From positions 1 to 41,181 of the forward strand of contig PLAH01000150.1 in NCBI GenBank assembly GCA_003134045.1: a DNA stretch of 41,181 nt, in the 5' to 3' direction. Source of the stretch: Gammaproteobacteria bacterium. Its GTDB lineage: Bacteria; Pseudomonadota; Gammaproteobacteria; Steroidobacterales; Steroidobacteraceae. The number at the start of each line of letters is the position of its first letter. The first letter of the stretch is position 1. The notes under the pieces were generated by a model, which was not told the origin of the DNA, did not search any database, and saw only the letters and a program-made list of their open reading frames with translations. The position numbers and the translations under genes are program-made. Below are positions 16,998-24,583 of the stretch, piece after piece.

Positions 16998-17954
16998 TTA
17001 TTTCCAGGGCAGAGAACTGCCGTAATCCTGCCGCCGGATCGCCTCTATGTCTCGCGGCGTGGTGCGGCAGCAACCGCCGATGAGCCGCGCTCCTGCCGCA
17101 TACCACGACTGCGATTGCTCGGCAAACGAGACAGGCCCGGCGTGGCCGTGCCAACTCTTCGCCGCGGCATCGTAGCGTTCGCCGGAATTCGGATACGCCA
17201 GCAGCGGCGTGTCGGTGTGGCTGCGCATGTCGCCGAGCAGATCGCCGACAAACTCGGGCGGCGTGCAATTCACCCCGATCGCCGCGACTTGCGGGCAGCC
17301 GTGCAACGCGGCGGCGCAGTCGGCGACGAGGTCGCCTTCGCACGTGCGCTTGCCGTCCCGGCAGGAAAAACCGATCCACGCCGACAGCGAGGGAAACTCC
17401 TCGAGCAGCCGCACCAGCGCCAGCGCTTCGCGCAGACAGGGAATGGTCTCGCATGCCACGAGATCCGCCCCCGATCGGGCGAGCACCTGCAGCCGCGGCC
17501 GGTGAAACTCGCGCAGCGCATGCTCGCTCACGGCATAGTGGCCGCGATATTCGGAGCCGTCCGCCAGCATGGCGCCATAGGGTCCGACGGAGGCGGCGAC
17601 GAGGGGCCGCCGACGATTCACGCGATTGGCCGGCACACGCCAAAACTGCTCGCGCGCCGCGACCGCCAGATCGACGGCATCGCGCATGACTTGAGCCGCC
17701 GCCTCACGCGCCAGGCCGCGCCGCTCGAAAGCCTCGAAAGTCGCCTGGTAGGTTGCCGTCGTCGCCACGTCGGCGCCGGCCAGGAAGTAATCCAGATGCA
17801 CGCTGCGTATCAGGTCGGGCTGCTCCAGCAATATTTTCGCCGACCAGAGGGGATCCGCGAGATTCGCGCCGCGCCGCTCGAGTTCCGTGGCCAGCGCCCC
17901 GTCCAGGATCACGACGTGCCGCTCCGCCAGGAAATCGTCAATCGGGTTTTGCAT
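16998..17954 (-). CDS. mmuM: Homocysteine S-methyltransferase
   Basis: Zinc-dependent cytosolic methyltransferase that makes methionine from homocysteine and S-methylmethionine (or S-adenosylmethionine). The 318-residue product matches MmuM in length. It has the N-terminal motif VILDGALATELERRG, TTATYQATFEAF (65-76), and the three zinc cysteines C230 (GVNC), C295 and C296 (GGCC). It lies downstream of the DNA glycosylase gene on the same strand and overlaps it by 17 bp, so both are probably on one mRNA. A PLP-dependent Cys/Met lyase lies 2.5 kb away on the other strand, another sulfur amino acid gene but not in the same operon. MmuP permease is not in the window. Confidence 0.93.
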   Translation of the reverse strand: MQNPIDDFLAERHVVILDGALATELERRGANLADPLWSAKILLEQPDLIRSVHLDYFLAGADVATTATYQATFEAFERRGLAREAAAQVMRDAVDLAVAAREQFWRVPANRVNRRRPLVAASVGPYGAMLADGSEYRGHYAVSEHALREFHRPRLQVLARSGADLVACETIPCLREALALVRLLEEFPSLSAWIGFSCRDGKRTCEGDLVADCAAALHGCPQVAAIGVNCTPPEFVGDLLGDMRSHTDTPLLAYPNSGERYDAAAKSWHGHAGPVSFAEQSQSWYAAGARLIGGCCRTTPRDIEAIRRQDYGSSLPWK

Positions 17955-18537
17955 TGAGTCGTCGAGTGCCGCTGAGGTATTCGCTGCCGGCGACGAAGTA
18001 GCGCAGGCGTGCGTCGGCGCCCTTGGTGAGGCCGATGCGCACGCTTTCGCCGATCGAGTCGACCGTGGTGCCGTCGCTGCCGATCCACAGAGGTCCCTGC
18101 GCGAACAAATCGAAGCCGTCGTGACCCAGACTCACCTGCAATGCCGACGCCAATCTGCCCGGACCCCGGGCAAGGTCGCGAAGCCGGACACCCTCGCGCA
18201 CACTTTGCATCAGATCGATCCCGGCCAGCGGCTCGAGGGCGCGCAACAGGACGCCCGAACCGGTCCCGTGGGGTTCGCTCGACACGTTGAGCAGCAACGA
18301 GACGCCGTAGCATCGATACACATAGGCGTGGCCCACGTCGAGAAACAACGAGCGGTTCCGCGGCGTCATGCCGCGATAGGCGTGACAGGCGGGATCGCCC
18401 TGGATATAGGCTTCGGTTTCGACGATGCGGCCCATCGCCCGGCCCTCGGCCAACTCGCGCACCAGCACTTTGCCGAGCAGAAAGCGCGCCAGGGTCACCG
18501 TATCCGATGGCAGCGCCGATCGCGCGAGGGGCCGCAC
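17938..18537 (-). CDS. DNA-3-methyladenine glycosylase (AAG/MPG family)
   Basis: Base-excision repair glycosylase that removes alkylated purines such as 3-methyladenine. The 199-residue product matches bacterial members of the AAG family. The hallmark RIVETEAYIQGDPACHAYRG region carries the catalytic glutamate and is followed by TPRNRSLF. The central YVYRCYGVSLLLNVSSEP and the later LLRALEP and GPGRLASAL segments are also typical. The start is GTG 18537; I find no in-frame ATG near it, and the next upstream ATGs are out of frame. It overlaps mmuM by 17 bp. The 255 bp upstream (18538-18792), up to the divergent exporter gene, hold no gene that I can support. Confidence 0.92.
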   Translation of the reverse strand: MRPLARSALPSDTVTLARFLLGKVLVRELAEGRAMGRIVETEAYIQGDPACHAYRGMTPRNRSLFLDVGHAYVYRCYGVSLLLNVSSEPHGTGSGVLLRALEPLAGIDLMQSVREGVRLRDLARGPGRLASALQVSLGHDGFDLFAQGPLWIGSDGTTVDSIGESVRIGLTKGADARLRYFVAGSEYLSGTRRLNAKPD

Positions 18538-18792
18538 GGGTGCGCGCGGCGCGGCGATAACGCCAGGAACCGCGCTCCGGCGAGAAACCGCGCTGAGGCG
18601 AGCAGCGGCGTTGCCCGGAGAGTTCGCGACGAGGCGGGCCTCTGCGCCGTCGCGGGCATTTGCGGCCCGGCGAGCGGCCCCGGTGCGCGTGTTCGCGCCG
18701 CTGTAGGCATTTCTGGCGATGACGGGCTCCTTCCTGTGCGCGGACGCCTGGCGGCGATGCTACCCTGCGCGATCTTTGGCCCCTGGATTATT

Positions 18793-19683
18793 GTGACTAC
18801 TTCCTCGTCGTTCAAGGCTCAGCCGATCTTGATTCCGATCGGCGTGCTGGCCGTGGCCATGTTCAGCATTCAGATCGGCGCGGCCCTGTCGAAACGATTG
18901 TTCCCGCTCGTGGGCGCGTCGGGCGCCACCGCGCTGCGGCTGGCCTTTGCGGCCCTCATGCTGCTGGCCGTGTGGCGTCCCTGGGCGCTGCGGCCGAGCT
19001 GGCGCGAGGCACGCACCATCGTCATTTATGGATTGGCCATGGGCTGGATGAATCTGTTTTTCTACCTGTCGTTGAGCCGAATACCGCTCGGCATCGCGGT
19101 GGCGTTGGAGTTCACCGGGCCGTTGGCGGTGGCGATGGCCACGTCGCGACGCCCCATCGACTTCGTCTGGATCGCCCTGGCGGCGTTCGGCTTGGTCGCG
19201 TTGCTGCCGCTGGGCCGCGCGAGTTCGCTGAGCCCTGCGGGCGTGGCCTTCGCACTCGCGGCGGGCGTATGTTGGGCGATTTACATCGTGTTCGGGCGCA
19301 AGGCGGGCAATGCGCACGGCGGCCAGACGGCGGCGCTGGGTACGCTGGCCGGCGCGCTGGCCATCGTGCCCATCGGCATCGGGCATGCGGGGATGGCGCT
19401 GTTGTCGCCGGCGGTGCTGCCGATCGCTCTCGGCGTGGCGTTGCTGGCCAGCGCATTGCCGTATTCGCTGGAGATGTATGCGCTGACGCGAATACCCACC
19501 CGCACGTTCGGTGTCTTGATGAGCGCCGAGCCGGCACTGGGTGCGCTGTCGGGCCTGGTGTTTTTGGGCGAGACCTTGAGCTCGATGCAATGGGGCGCGA
19601 TCGGCTGCATCATGCTGGCCTCGGCCGGCAGTGCCGCGACCAGCCGCGCTCGGCAGCCGTCGGCGCCGACCTTAGCCGATTAA
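18793..19683 (+). CDS. rhtA: Threonine/homoserine exporter, EamA (DMT) family
   Basis: Inner-membrane exporter with about ten transmembrane helices, two EamA repeats. It matches E. coli RhtA along its length: SIQIGAALSKRLFPLVGASG, IPLGIAVALEFTGPLAVA, SRRPIDFVW, GVCWAIYIVFGRKAG, LPYSLEMYALTRIPTRTFG and LMSAEPALGALSG all have close counterparts. RhtA exports threonine, homoserine and related amino acids. I chose GTG 18793 (296 residues, near the 295 of E. coli); an in-frame ATG at 18757 would add 12 residues. Neither start has a strong Shine-Dalgarno sequence. It is convergent with the ZIP transporter gene, overlapping it by 12 bp at the 3' ends. Confidence 0.9.
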   Translation: MTTSSSFKAQPILIPIGVLAVAMFSIQIGAALSKRLFPLVGASGATALRLAFAALMLLAVWRPWALRPSWREARTIVIYGLAMGWMNLFFYLSLSRIPLGIAVALEFTGPLAVAMATSRRPIDFVWIALAAFGLVALLPLGRASSLSPAGVAFALAAGVCWAIYIVFGRKAGNAHGGQTAALGTLAGALAIVPIGIGHAGMALLSPAVLPIALGVALLASALPYSLEMYALTRIPTRTFGVLMSAEPALGALSGLVFLGETLSSMQWGAIGCIMLASAGSAATSRARQPSAPTLAD

Positions 19684-20370
19684 CGTTATCGCGAGATACA
19701 GCACCGCGGCGCCGGCCAGCGTCATCGCCGTGGTGAGGAACTTCGGGTGCGCGTGGTAGCTCTCGGGTATCAGGTCGCTGGCGCCGATATAGAGGAAGAA
19801 GCCGCCGAACAAGGCGAGGGCCACGCCGAAACCATCGCCGGGCAGCGTGAAGAGCAGCGTGGACGCGATGCCCACGATGGGCGCCGCCGCATCGAGTACG
19901 AGCCAGCGGAACGCTTGCGAGCGCGAACCGCGATTCTTCAGAACGATGTTCATCGTGTTGATGCCATCCGAAAAATCGTGGGTCAACACGGCGATCGCCA
20001 CGACGATGCCGACCACGCGCGAGGTTTGAAAGGCGAGCCCGATGGCGACGCCGTCGAGAATGCTGTGAATACAGAGCACGGAGGCGGTGAACCCGCCGCG
20101 GCGCGTGGAATCGCCGTGGAACGTCACCATCCTGTCGAGGGCGAGGTAGAACAGGAACCCCAACGCGGACCAGGCGAGAATGACGGTCGGGGTGTGGTAT
20201 TTCGTGCCCACCGAGATGGCTTCGGGCAGCAGGTCGAAAAAGGCGACGCCGATGACCGCACCGGCGCTGAAACCCAAGATCAGATGCAGTTTGTCCCGCA
20301 GTTTGAGCGCCAGCAGCCCGCCGGCCAGAGTGCTTGCAAATGCCGCGACGGCGATGATCGTCAATAACAC
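19672..20370 (-). CDS. ZIP family divalent metal transporter
   Basis: A 232-residue inner-membrane protein with about eight hydrophobic segments, of the ZIP family that imports Zn2+ or related divalent cations. The metal-binding residues of helices 4 and 5 appear as HSILDG (H102, D106) and HDFSDG (H131, D132, D135). The second motif differs from the more common HEIPEG or HELPEG form and marks a subgroup whose metal specificity I cannot tell. DLIPES near the C-terminus is also typical. The gene starts at ATG 20370, divergent from the PLP lyase gene across a 103-bp gap. Confidence 0.88.
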   Translation of the reverse strand: MLLTIIAVAAFASTLAGGLLALKLRDKLHLILGFSAGAVIGVAFFDLLPEAISVGTKYHTPTVILAWSALGFLFYLALDRMVTFHGDSTRRGGFTASVLCIHSILDGVAIGLAFQTSRVVGIVVAIAVLTHDFSDGINTMNIVLKNRGSRSQAFRWLVLDAAAPIVGIASTLLFTLPGDGFGVALALFGGFFLYIGASDLIPESYHAHPKFLTTAMTLAGAAVLYLAITLIG

Positions 20371-20473
20371 GAGTTCGTTCGTTCCTTACACGCGGCTGCG
20401 CGCCTTGAGAGCACCCACGCGCCGCCGCCGGCGGGTATCATTGCCGGCATAATTCCGACAGGCGGGGGGCGAC

Positions 20474-21775
20474 ATGAGCTACGACGCATATCATAAACGT
20501 AAAATCGGCAAGCACGTGTTGAAGCCGGAAACTCAGATGATGGGCTTCGGCTACGACCCCGCGCTCTCGGAAGGGTCGCTGAAGCCGCCGATATTTCTCA
20601 CCTCGACGTTCGTCTTCAAGACTGCCCAGGACGGCAAGGACTTTTTCGACTACACATCGGGCCGCCGCGAACCCGGCGCCGGTCAGGCATCGGGACTGGT
20701 CTATTCGCGTTTCAACAATCCGAATCTCGAAGTGCTCGAGGACCGGCTGGCATTGTGGGAGGAAGGCGAGGCCGCGGCGGTGTTCTCGAGCGGAATGTCT
20801 GCGATATCCACGGCGCTGTGGACCTACGTTCGCCCGGGCGATGTCATCTTGATGAGTCAGCCGCTGTACGGCGGCACCGAAACGCTGATCGAGAAAACGT
20901 TTCCGTTGTTCGGCGTCACCGCGGTGAGCTTTACGCAAGGCTGCGATCGGACCGCCGTGACGGATGCGGCCCTGCGGGCGTCGGCCACGGCCGAGAAAGC
21001 CGGCGGCCGGGTCTGCCTCATCATGACGGAGACGCCCGCCAATCCCACCAACGGTTTGGTGGATCTGCCGTTGATGCGCGAAATCTCCGAGCAGATCGGC
21101 GCGCGTCAAAGCGGCGGGCGGCCGCCGGTGTTGGTCGACAACACCTTCTTGGGACCGGTTTTCCAACGGCCGCTGCGATTTGGCGCGGATCTGGTCCTGT
21201 ATTCCTTGACCAAGTATGTGGGCGGGCACTCGGATCTGGTCGCGGGCGGGGTCATCGGCGCGCGCGACGTGGTGGGTCCCATCAAGAAACTGCGCGGCGC
21301 GCTCGGCACGCAACTCGATCCCAACACGGCCTGGATGATCATGCGGTCCATGGAAACCCTGTCGCTGCGCATGCATAAATCCGCCGAGAACGCCGCGTTG
21401 GTGGCGCAGTTCCTGCGCACGCATCCGAAGGTGGCCGCGGTGAATTATCTGGGCTTTCTGGCGCCCGACGATCCGCGGCGTGCGGTGTTCGAGCGGCAGT
21501 GCGAGAGCGCGGGATCGACGTTCGGATTCACGGTCAAGGGCGGCGAAGCGGAGGCGTTTCGGCTGCTGGACGCGCTGCAAGTCATCAAGCTGGCGGTGAG
21601 CTTAGGGGGTACCGAATCGCTCATCTCACATCCCGCGAGCACCACCCATTCAGGTCTGCCGAAGGCGACGCGCGATCGCATCGGCATCACGGATGCGCTG
21701 ATCCGTCTGTCGGTGGGCATCGAAGATGCCGGAGATTTGATTGCCGATCTAGGAGCTGCACTCGATGAGGTTTGA
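20474..21775 (+). CDS. Cys/Met metabolism PLP-dependent enzyme (cystathionine gamma-synthase / methionine gamma-lyase family)
   Basis: Fold-type I PLP enzyme of 433 residues. It shows YSRFNNPNLEVLE (77-89), the cofactor-stacking LYGGTETL (131-138), TPANPTNGLVD (188-197), VDNTF (221-225) and the PLP lysine K247 in YSLTKYVGGHSD. The C-terminal part has SLGGTESLISHPASTTHS. Methionine gamma-lyases usually have a cysteine in the LYG-C-T position, and here it is glycine; so the exact reaction (gamma-lyase, gamma-synthase or sulfhydrylase) is open. The ATG at 20474 follows a GGGGGG-rich ribosome binding site. The gene is convergent with the TonB-dependent receptor gene. Confidence 0.88.
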   Translation: MSYDAYHKRKIGKHVLKPETQMMGFGYDPALSEGSLKPPIFLTSTFVFKTAQDGKDFFDYTSGRREPGAGQASGLVYSRFNNPNLEVLEDRLALWEEGEAAAVFSSGMSAISTALWTYVRPGDVILMSQPLYGGTETLIEKTFPLFGVTAVSFTQGCDRTAVTDAALRASATAEKAGGRVCLIMTETPANPTNGLVDLPLMREISEQIGARQSGGRPPVLVDNTFLGPVFQRPLRFGADLVLYSLTKYVGGHSDLVAGGVIGARDVVGPIKKLRGALGTQLDPNTAWMIMRSMETLSLRMHKSAENAALVAQFLRTHPKVAAVNYLGFLAPDDPRRAVFERQCESAGSTFGFTVKGGEAEAFRLLDALQVIKLAVSLGGTESLISHPASTTHSGLPKATRDRIGITDALIRLSVGIEDAGDLIADLGAALDEV

Positions 21776-21821
21776 TTTCGCGGCGGTTGGCAAGGCGACG
21801 ACACTGGACCACGTCAACTAG

Positions 21822-23990
21822 CTATATCGATTTCGACAGGCCGACGAAGAAGCCGCGCCGCGGTCCGAACTGGGGCGCGCCCACGCCCACCCCGGTCCCG
21901 TCGCGAATCTCATAGATCTTGTCGAAGGCGTTGATGAGATCGAAGCGCGCCGTCAACGTGCCCGCATTGTCGATGTGGAACACGTGGCTCACGCCGAGAT
22001 TCACCTGCGTGTAGTAGGGCAGATGCGCACCGTTCGGGATGGAATCCCCGTCGGGCAGTTCTTGGTCCGCCCGCAGGCCCGAGCCCAACAGCAGATCGGC
22101 GCTGAAACGCGTCTCGCGCCACAGGTACGATGCCCCGCCGGAGGCGGTGATGCGCTGCTCGTGATCCAAGTGGATGTAGTGCGTTGCGATGTAGTTGAGT
22201 TCGGCCTGCGAGAAATTGAATTGCGCCGAGTCGATGTCCTTGCCCTTGGCGCTCTGATAGGCGAGATTCAAATACGCCGAGAACGCGTCGGCGGTGTAAT
22301 TGCCGGTGAGTTCGGCGCCGTACTGCTTGCCGTGGGCGTAGTTGAAGGGCGTCAGGATGATCGGGGCGCCGAACTGTCCCTCATCGATCAGATTGTGCGA
22401 TTGCTTGTAGTAGGTGTCGAGACCGACCGTGAAGCGCTGCGCTATTTTTTGCTGCACGCCGATGTCGTAGTAATTGGCCTGTTCCGCCTGCGGCGTGTCG
22501 GCCTGCGTGACCTCGGCTGCGGCCGTGGTGTTCGCGAACTTGGCGACGGTCTCGTTGCCCACCAACTCGAAAGGCGGCGGCGACAGATACCGCGCATAGC
22601 CGCCATGCACGATGGTGCCCGGCAGCGCCTGCCACACCACGTTCACGCGCGGGCTGACCTGGTGGCCGCTGGCGAACGCGGTGAACTTGTCGAAGCGCAG
22701 GCCGTAGTTCACGGTCACGGCGGGAATCAGCTTCCATTCGTCCTGCAGGTAGAAGCTCTCGATCCACTCGGTCCTGCCACCGTTGTCGACGATGGATTCG
22801 GGAACGTAGCCGATCTGATTGCCGTCCGCGCCGAGCGCAATCACCTGCGAAGTGGTCGCGCTCTTCGAGTGATCGCTCTGGACGAAAATGCCCGCGCGCA
22901 GCGTGTGCTTGTCGTCGAGTTTGTAAGCTCCGTCCGATTGCAATGCATAGGCTACGTTCTGCTTGTAGGCCTGTTGCGCCACGCCGTCGTACAGCAGATC
23001 GCCCAGTTCGTCCGGCGAGAAGGTGAGGCTCGAGTAGCGGGCGGTCACCGAGGTCTGTACGTCGAACGCGCCCTGCGAATGCTGCCAGCTGAGGACCGCA
23101 AAATGGTTCAATTCGCGCTGGTTCTCATCGAGCGCTTCGCTCGGGTACGTGGTCTGGCCGTCGACCGCGAGCGGCGAGCCGTTCGCGTTGGCGATCACGG
23201 GCTCAAGACCCGCCCGGTTCGGAATCTGGAACTTGCCGGTGGAGGTGCTGAGCGCGACGCTCAGCCGATTCTGCTCATCGAGGATGTCCTCGACATAGGC
23301 AAAACCATGGTACTGCTTGGTGTGATCGTGCAGCGGGTTGGAGCTGCCGTCCGGCGATTCGATGCCGAGGTCGCTGTGCAGAAAATCCCCGGAGACGAAG
23401 TAGTTGATGCTTCCCGACGAGCCGCCGTAGTTGAAGCTCGGCGTGACTTCGCCGTGGCTGCCGCCGTAAATGGAGATCGAACCGCCCGGATCGATGACGC
23501 CGCTCTTGGTCTTCAAATCGATGATGCCGGCGGTGCGCAAGCCGTATTCGGCCGGCAGCGCCCCATCGATCAGCGTCATCGAAGAAATCAGCCGCGGGTC
23601 CAACGACTGCCCGAACACCGAGATGCCTTCGGGCAGGATGATGCCGTTCAAGCGATACTGCAGGCCGTTGTGCTCGCCGCGGACGTGGAATTGACCGAAG
23701 GAATCCTGAGCCACGTCAGGGGCCTGCATGATGACCTGATTGAGCAATTGATTGTCGCCGCCGGGCTGCGAGGCGATGGCCTGCTCGTCGATGACGTAGG
23801 TGGATGCGCCGGTCTGGGTCTGAATGCTGTTACGGGCCTCGTTCAAACGCTGTGCGATCACGGTGATCGGATCGAGCGTCGTGCCCGAGCTGTCGGGCGG
23901 CGCATCGAGTGCGGACGCCGGGTGCTGGAAACCAATGGAAACGGCGAGAGCCAGCGCCAGCGGCGGCGCTTTGGATTGAAACCTCAACAT
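21822..23990 (-). CDS. TonB-dependent outer-membrane receptor, substrate unknown
   Basis: A 722-residue outer-membrane receptor. It has a signal peptide (1-28, ending ASA), a TonB-box-like DPITVIAQR (40-48), a plug domain (about 50-170, with FHVRGEHNGLQYRLNGI and ALPAEYGLRTAGIIDLKTKSG) and a beta-barrel to the C-terminus (RRGFFVGLSKSI). The ATG at 23990 has GAGGAG 8 nt upstream. A small DUF2946-like gene lies 85 bp upstream on the same strand. Such pairs are often linked to copper or other metals, which suggests but does not prove a metal substrate. It is convergent with the PLP lyase, with no gap beyond a 46-bp spacer. Confidence 0.9.
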   Translation of the reverse strand: MLRFQSKAPPLALALAVSIGFQHPASALDAPPDSSGTTLDPITVIAQRLNEARNSIQTQTGASTYVIDEQAIASQPGGDNQLLNQVIMQAPDVAQDSFGQFHVRGEHNGLQYRLNGIILPEGISVFGQSLDPRLISSMTLIDGALPAEYGLRTAGIIDLKTKSGVIDPGGSISIYGGSHGEVTPSFNYGGSSGSINYFVSGDFLHSDLGIESPDGSSNPLHDHTKQYHGFAYVEDILDEQNRLSVALSTSTGKFQIPNRAGLEPVIANANGSPLAVDGQTTYPSEALDENQRELNHFAVLSWQHSQGAFDVQTSVTARYSSLTFSPDELGDLLYDGVAQQAYKQNVAYALQSDGAYKLDDKHTLRAGIFVQSDHSKSATTSQVIALGADGNQIGYVPESIVDNGGRTEWIESFYLQDEWKLIPAVTVNYGLRFDKFTAFASGHQVSPRVNVVWQALPGTIVHGGYARYLSPPPFELVGNETVAKFANTTAAAEVTQADTPQAEQANYYDIGVQQKIAQRFTVGLDTYYKQSHNLIDEGQFGAPIILTPFNYAHGKQYGAELTGNYTADAFSAYLNLAYQSAKGKDIDSAQFNFSQAELNYIATHYIHLDHEQRITASGGASYLWRETRFSADLLLGSGLRADQELPDGDSIPNGAHLPYYTQVNLGVSHVFHIDNAGTLTARFDLINAFDKIYEIRDGTGVGVGAPQFGPRRGFFVGLSKSI

Positions 23991-24075
23991 GAAATCGAAC
24001 TCCTCGACTAAGGACTGCGCGGCCGCCGTCGCGGCTGCTGACCGCCCATGCGGCCGGAAAAACTTCGGGACGTCG

Positions 24076-24408
24076 TTAGCGGAGGTGCGGCGGCGCGCGC
24101 GAGCGGAAGGCGAGGGTCAGCGAGAGATCGATGAGAGAGTGGGCGGTGGCACGGGTTGCCAATCCACGGCCCTGCGGCGCGACGAAGGGCAGCGCCGCGG
24201 GAGCGGCGGCGCCGGCAAGCAGGGGCGCATAGGCCAGGCAGTCGTTACAGAGATCGTGGCTGCTCGCGCCCGTTTGATGCGTGGAAGGCGAGCCGACCGC
24301 CGCGTCGTGCGAGTACGCATGCGACATCGCCCCGAGCTGGGCAATGAGCAGCGCCATCGCGGCCATGACCGCAATGCGTAGCTCGAATCGATTCAACAAT
24401 TTGCTCAA
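24076..24408 (-). CDS. Small DUF2946-like protein with His/Cys motif
   Basis: A product of about 110 residues with an N-terminal hydrophobic segment (about 12-29), then a His-rich stretch (H30, H34, H44, H51) leading into LCNDCLAY (C54, C57), a mid hydrophobic patch and a basic C-terminal tail. This layout resembles the DUF2946 family, found next to metal-related TonB receptors. I chose TTG 24408 because GAGG lies 6 nt upstream and the frame gives a typical size. The open frame runs to 24693, but the added part has no signal sequence and overlaps the divergent receptor gene. It probably shares a transcript with the receptor downstream. Confidence 0.68.
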   Translation of the reverse strand: MSKLLNRFELRIAVMAAMALLIAQLGAMSHAYSHDAAVGSPSTHQTGASSHDLCNDCLAYAPLLAGAAAPAALPFVAPQGRGLATRATAHSLIDLSLTLAFRSRAPPHLR

Positions 24409-24583
24409 TGCCGTCCTCGATTGGCCATGCGGCCAACTAGCAGCCGATGCTAACACCCTCCGGTCGTGGAAGGAATTACTTCGAGGGGGTTGCCTATGCG
24501 GGTACTGCCGAATGGCATAACATCCACCGCATCGTCGAGCGCTTGGCGATGTGTCAGAGGCTGCAATCGCAGGGTGGTCGAGA

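Noticed and set aside
18538..18792. Open frames in the gap between the DNA glycosylase and rhtA genes
   Set aside because: Arg/Ala/Pro-rich, low-complexity, no start with a ribosome binding site; probably leader or spacer DNA.
21975..24011. Plus-strand open frame of 678 codons
   Set aside because: Antisense to the TonB-dependent receptor, with no ribosome binding site and biased composition.
24409..24583. Riboswitch in the divergent receptor gap
   Set aside because: I looked for cobalamin and TPP motifs and found no conserved box; nothing can be supported.
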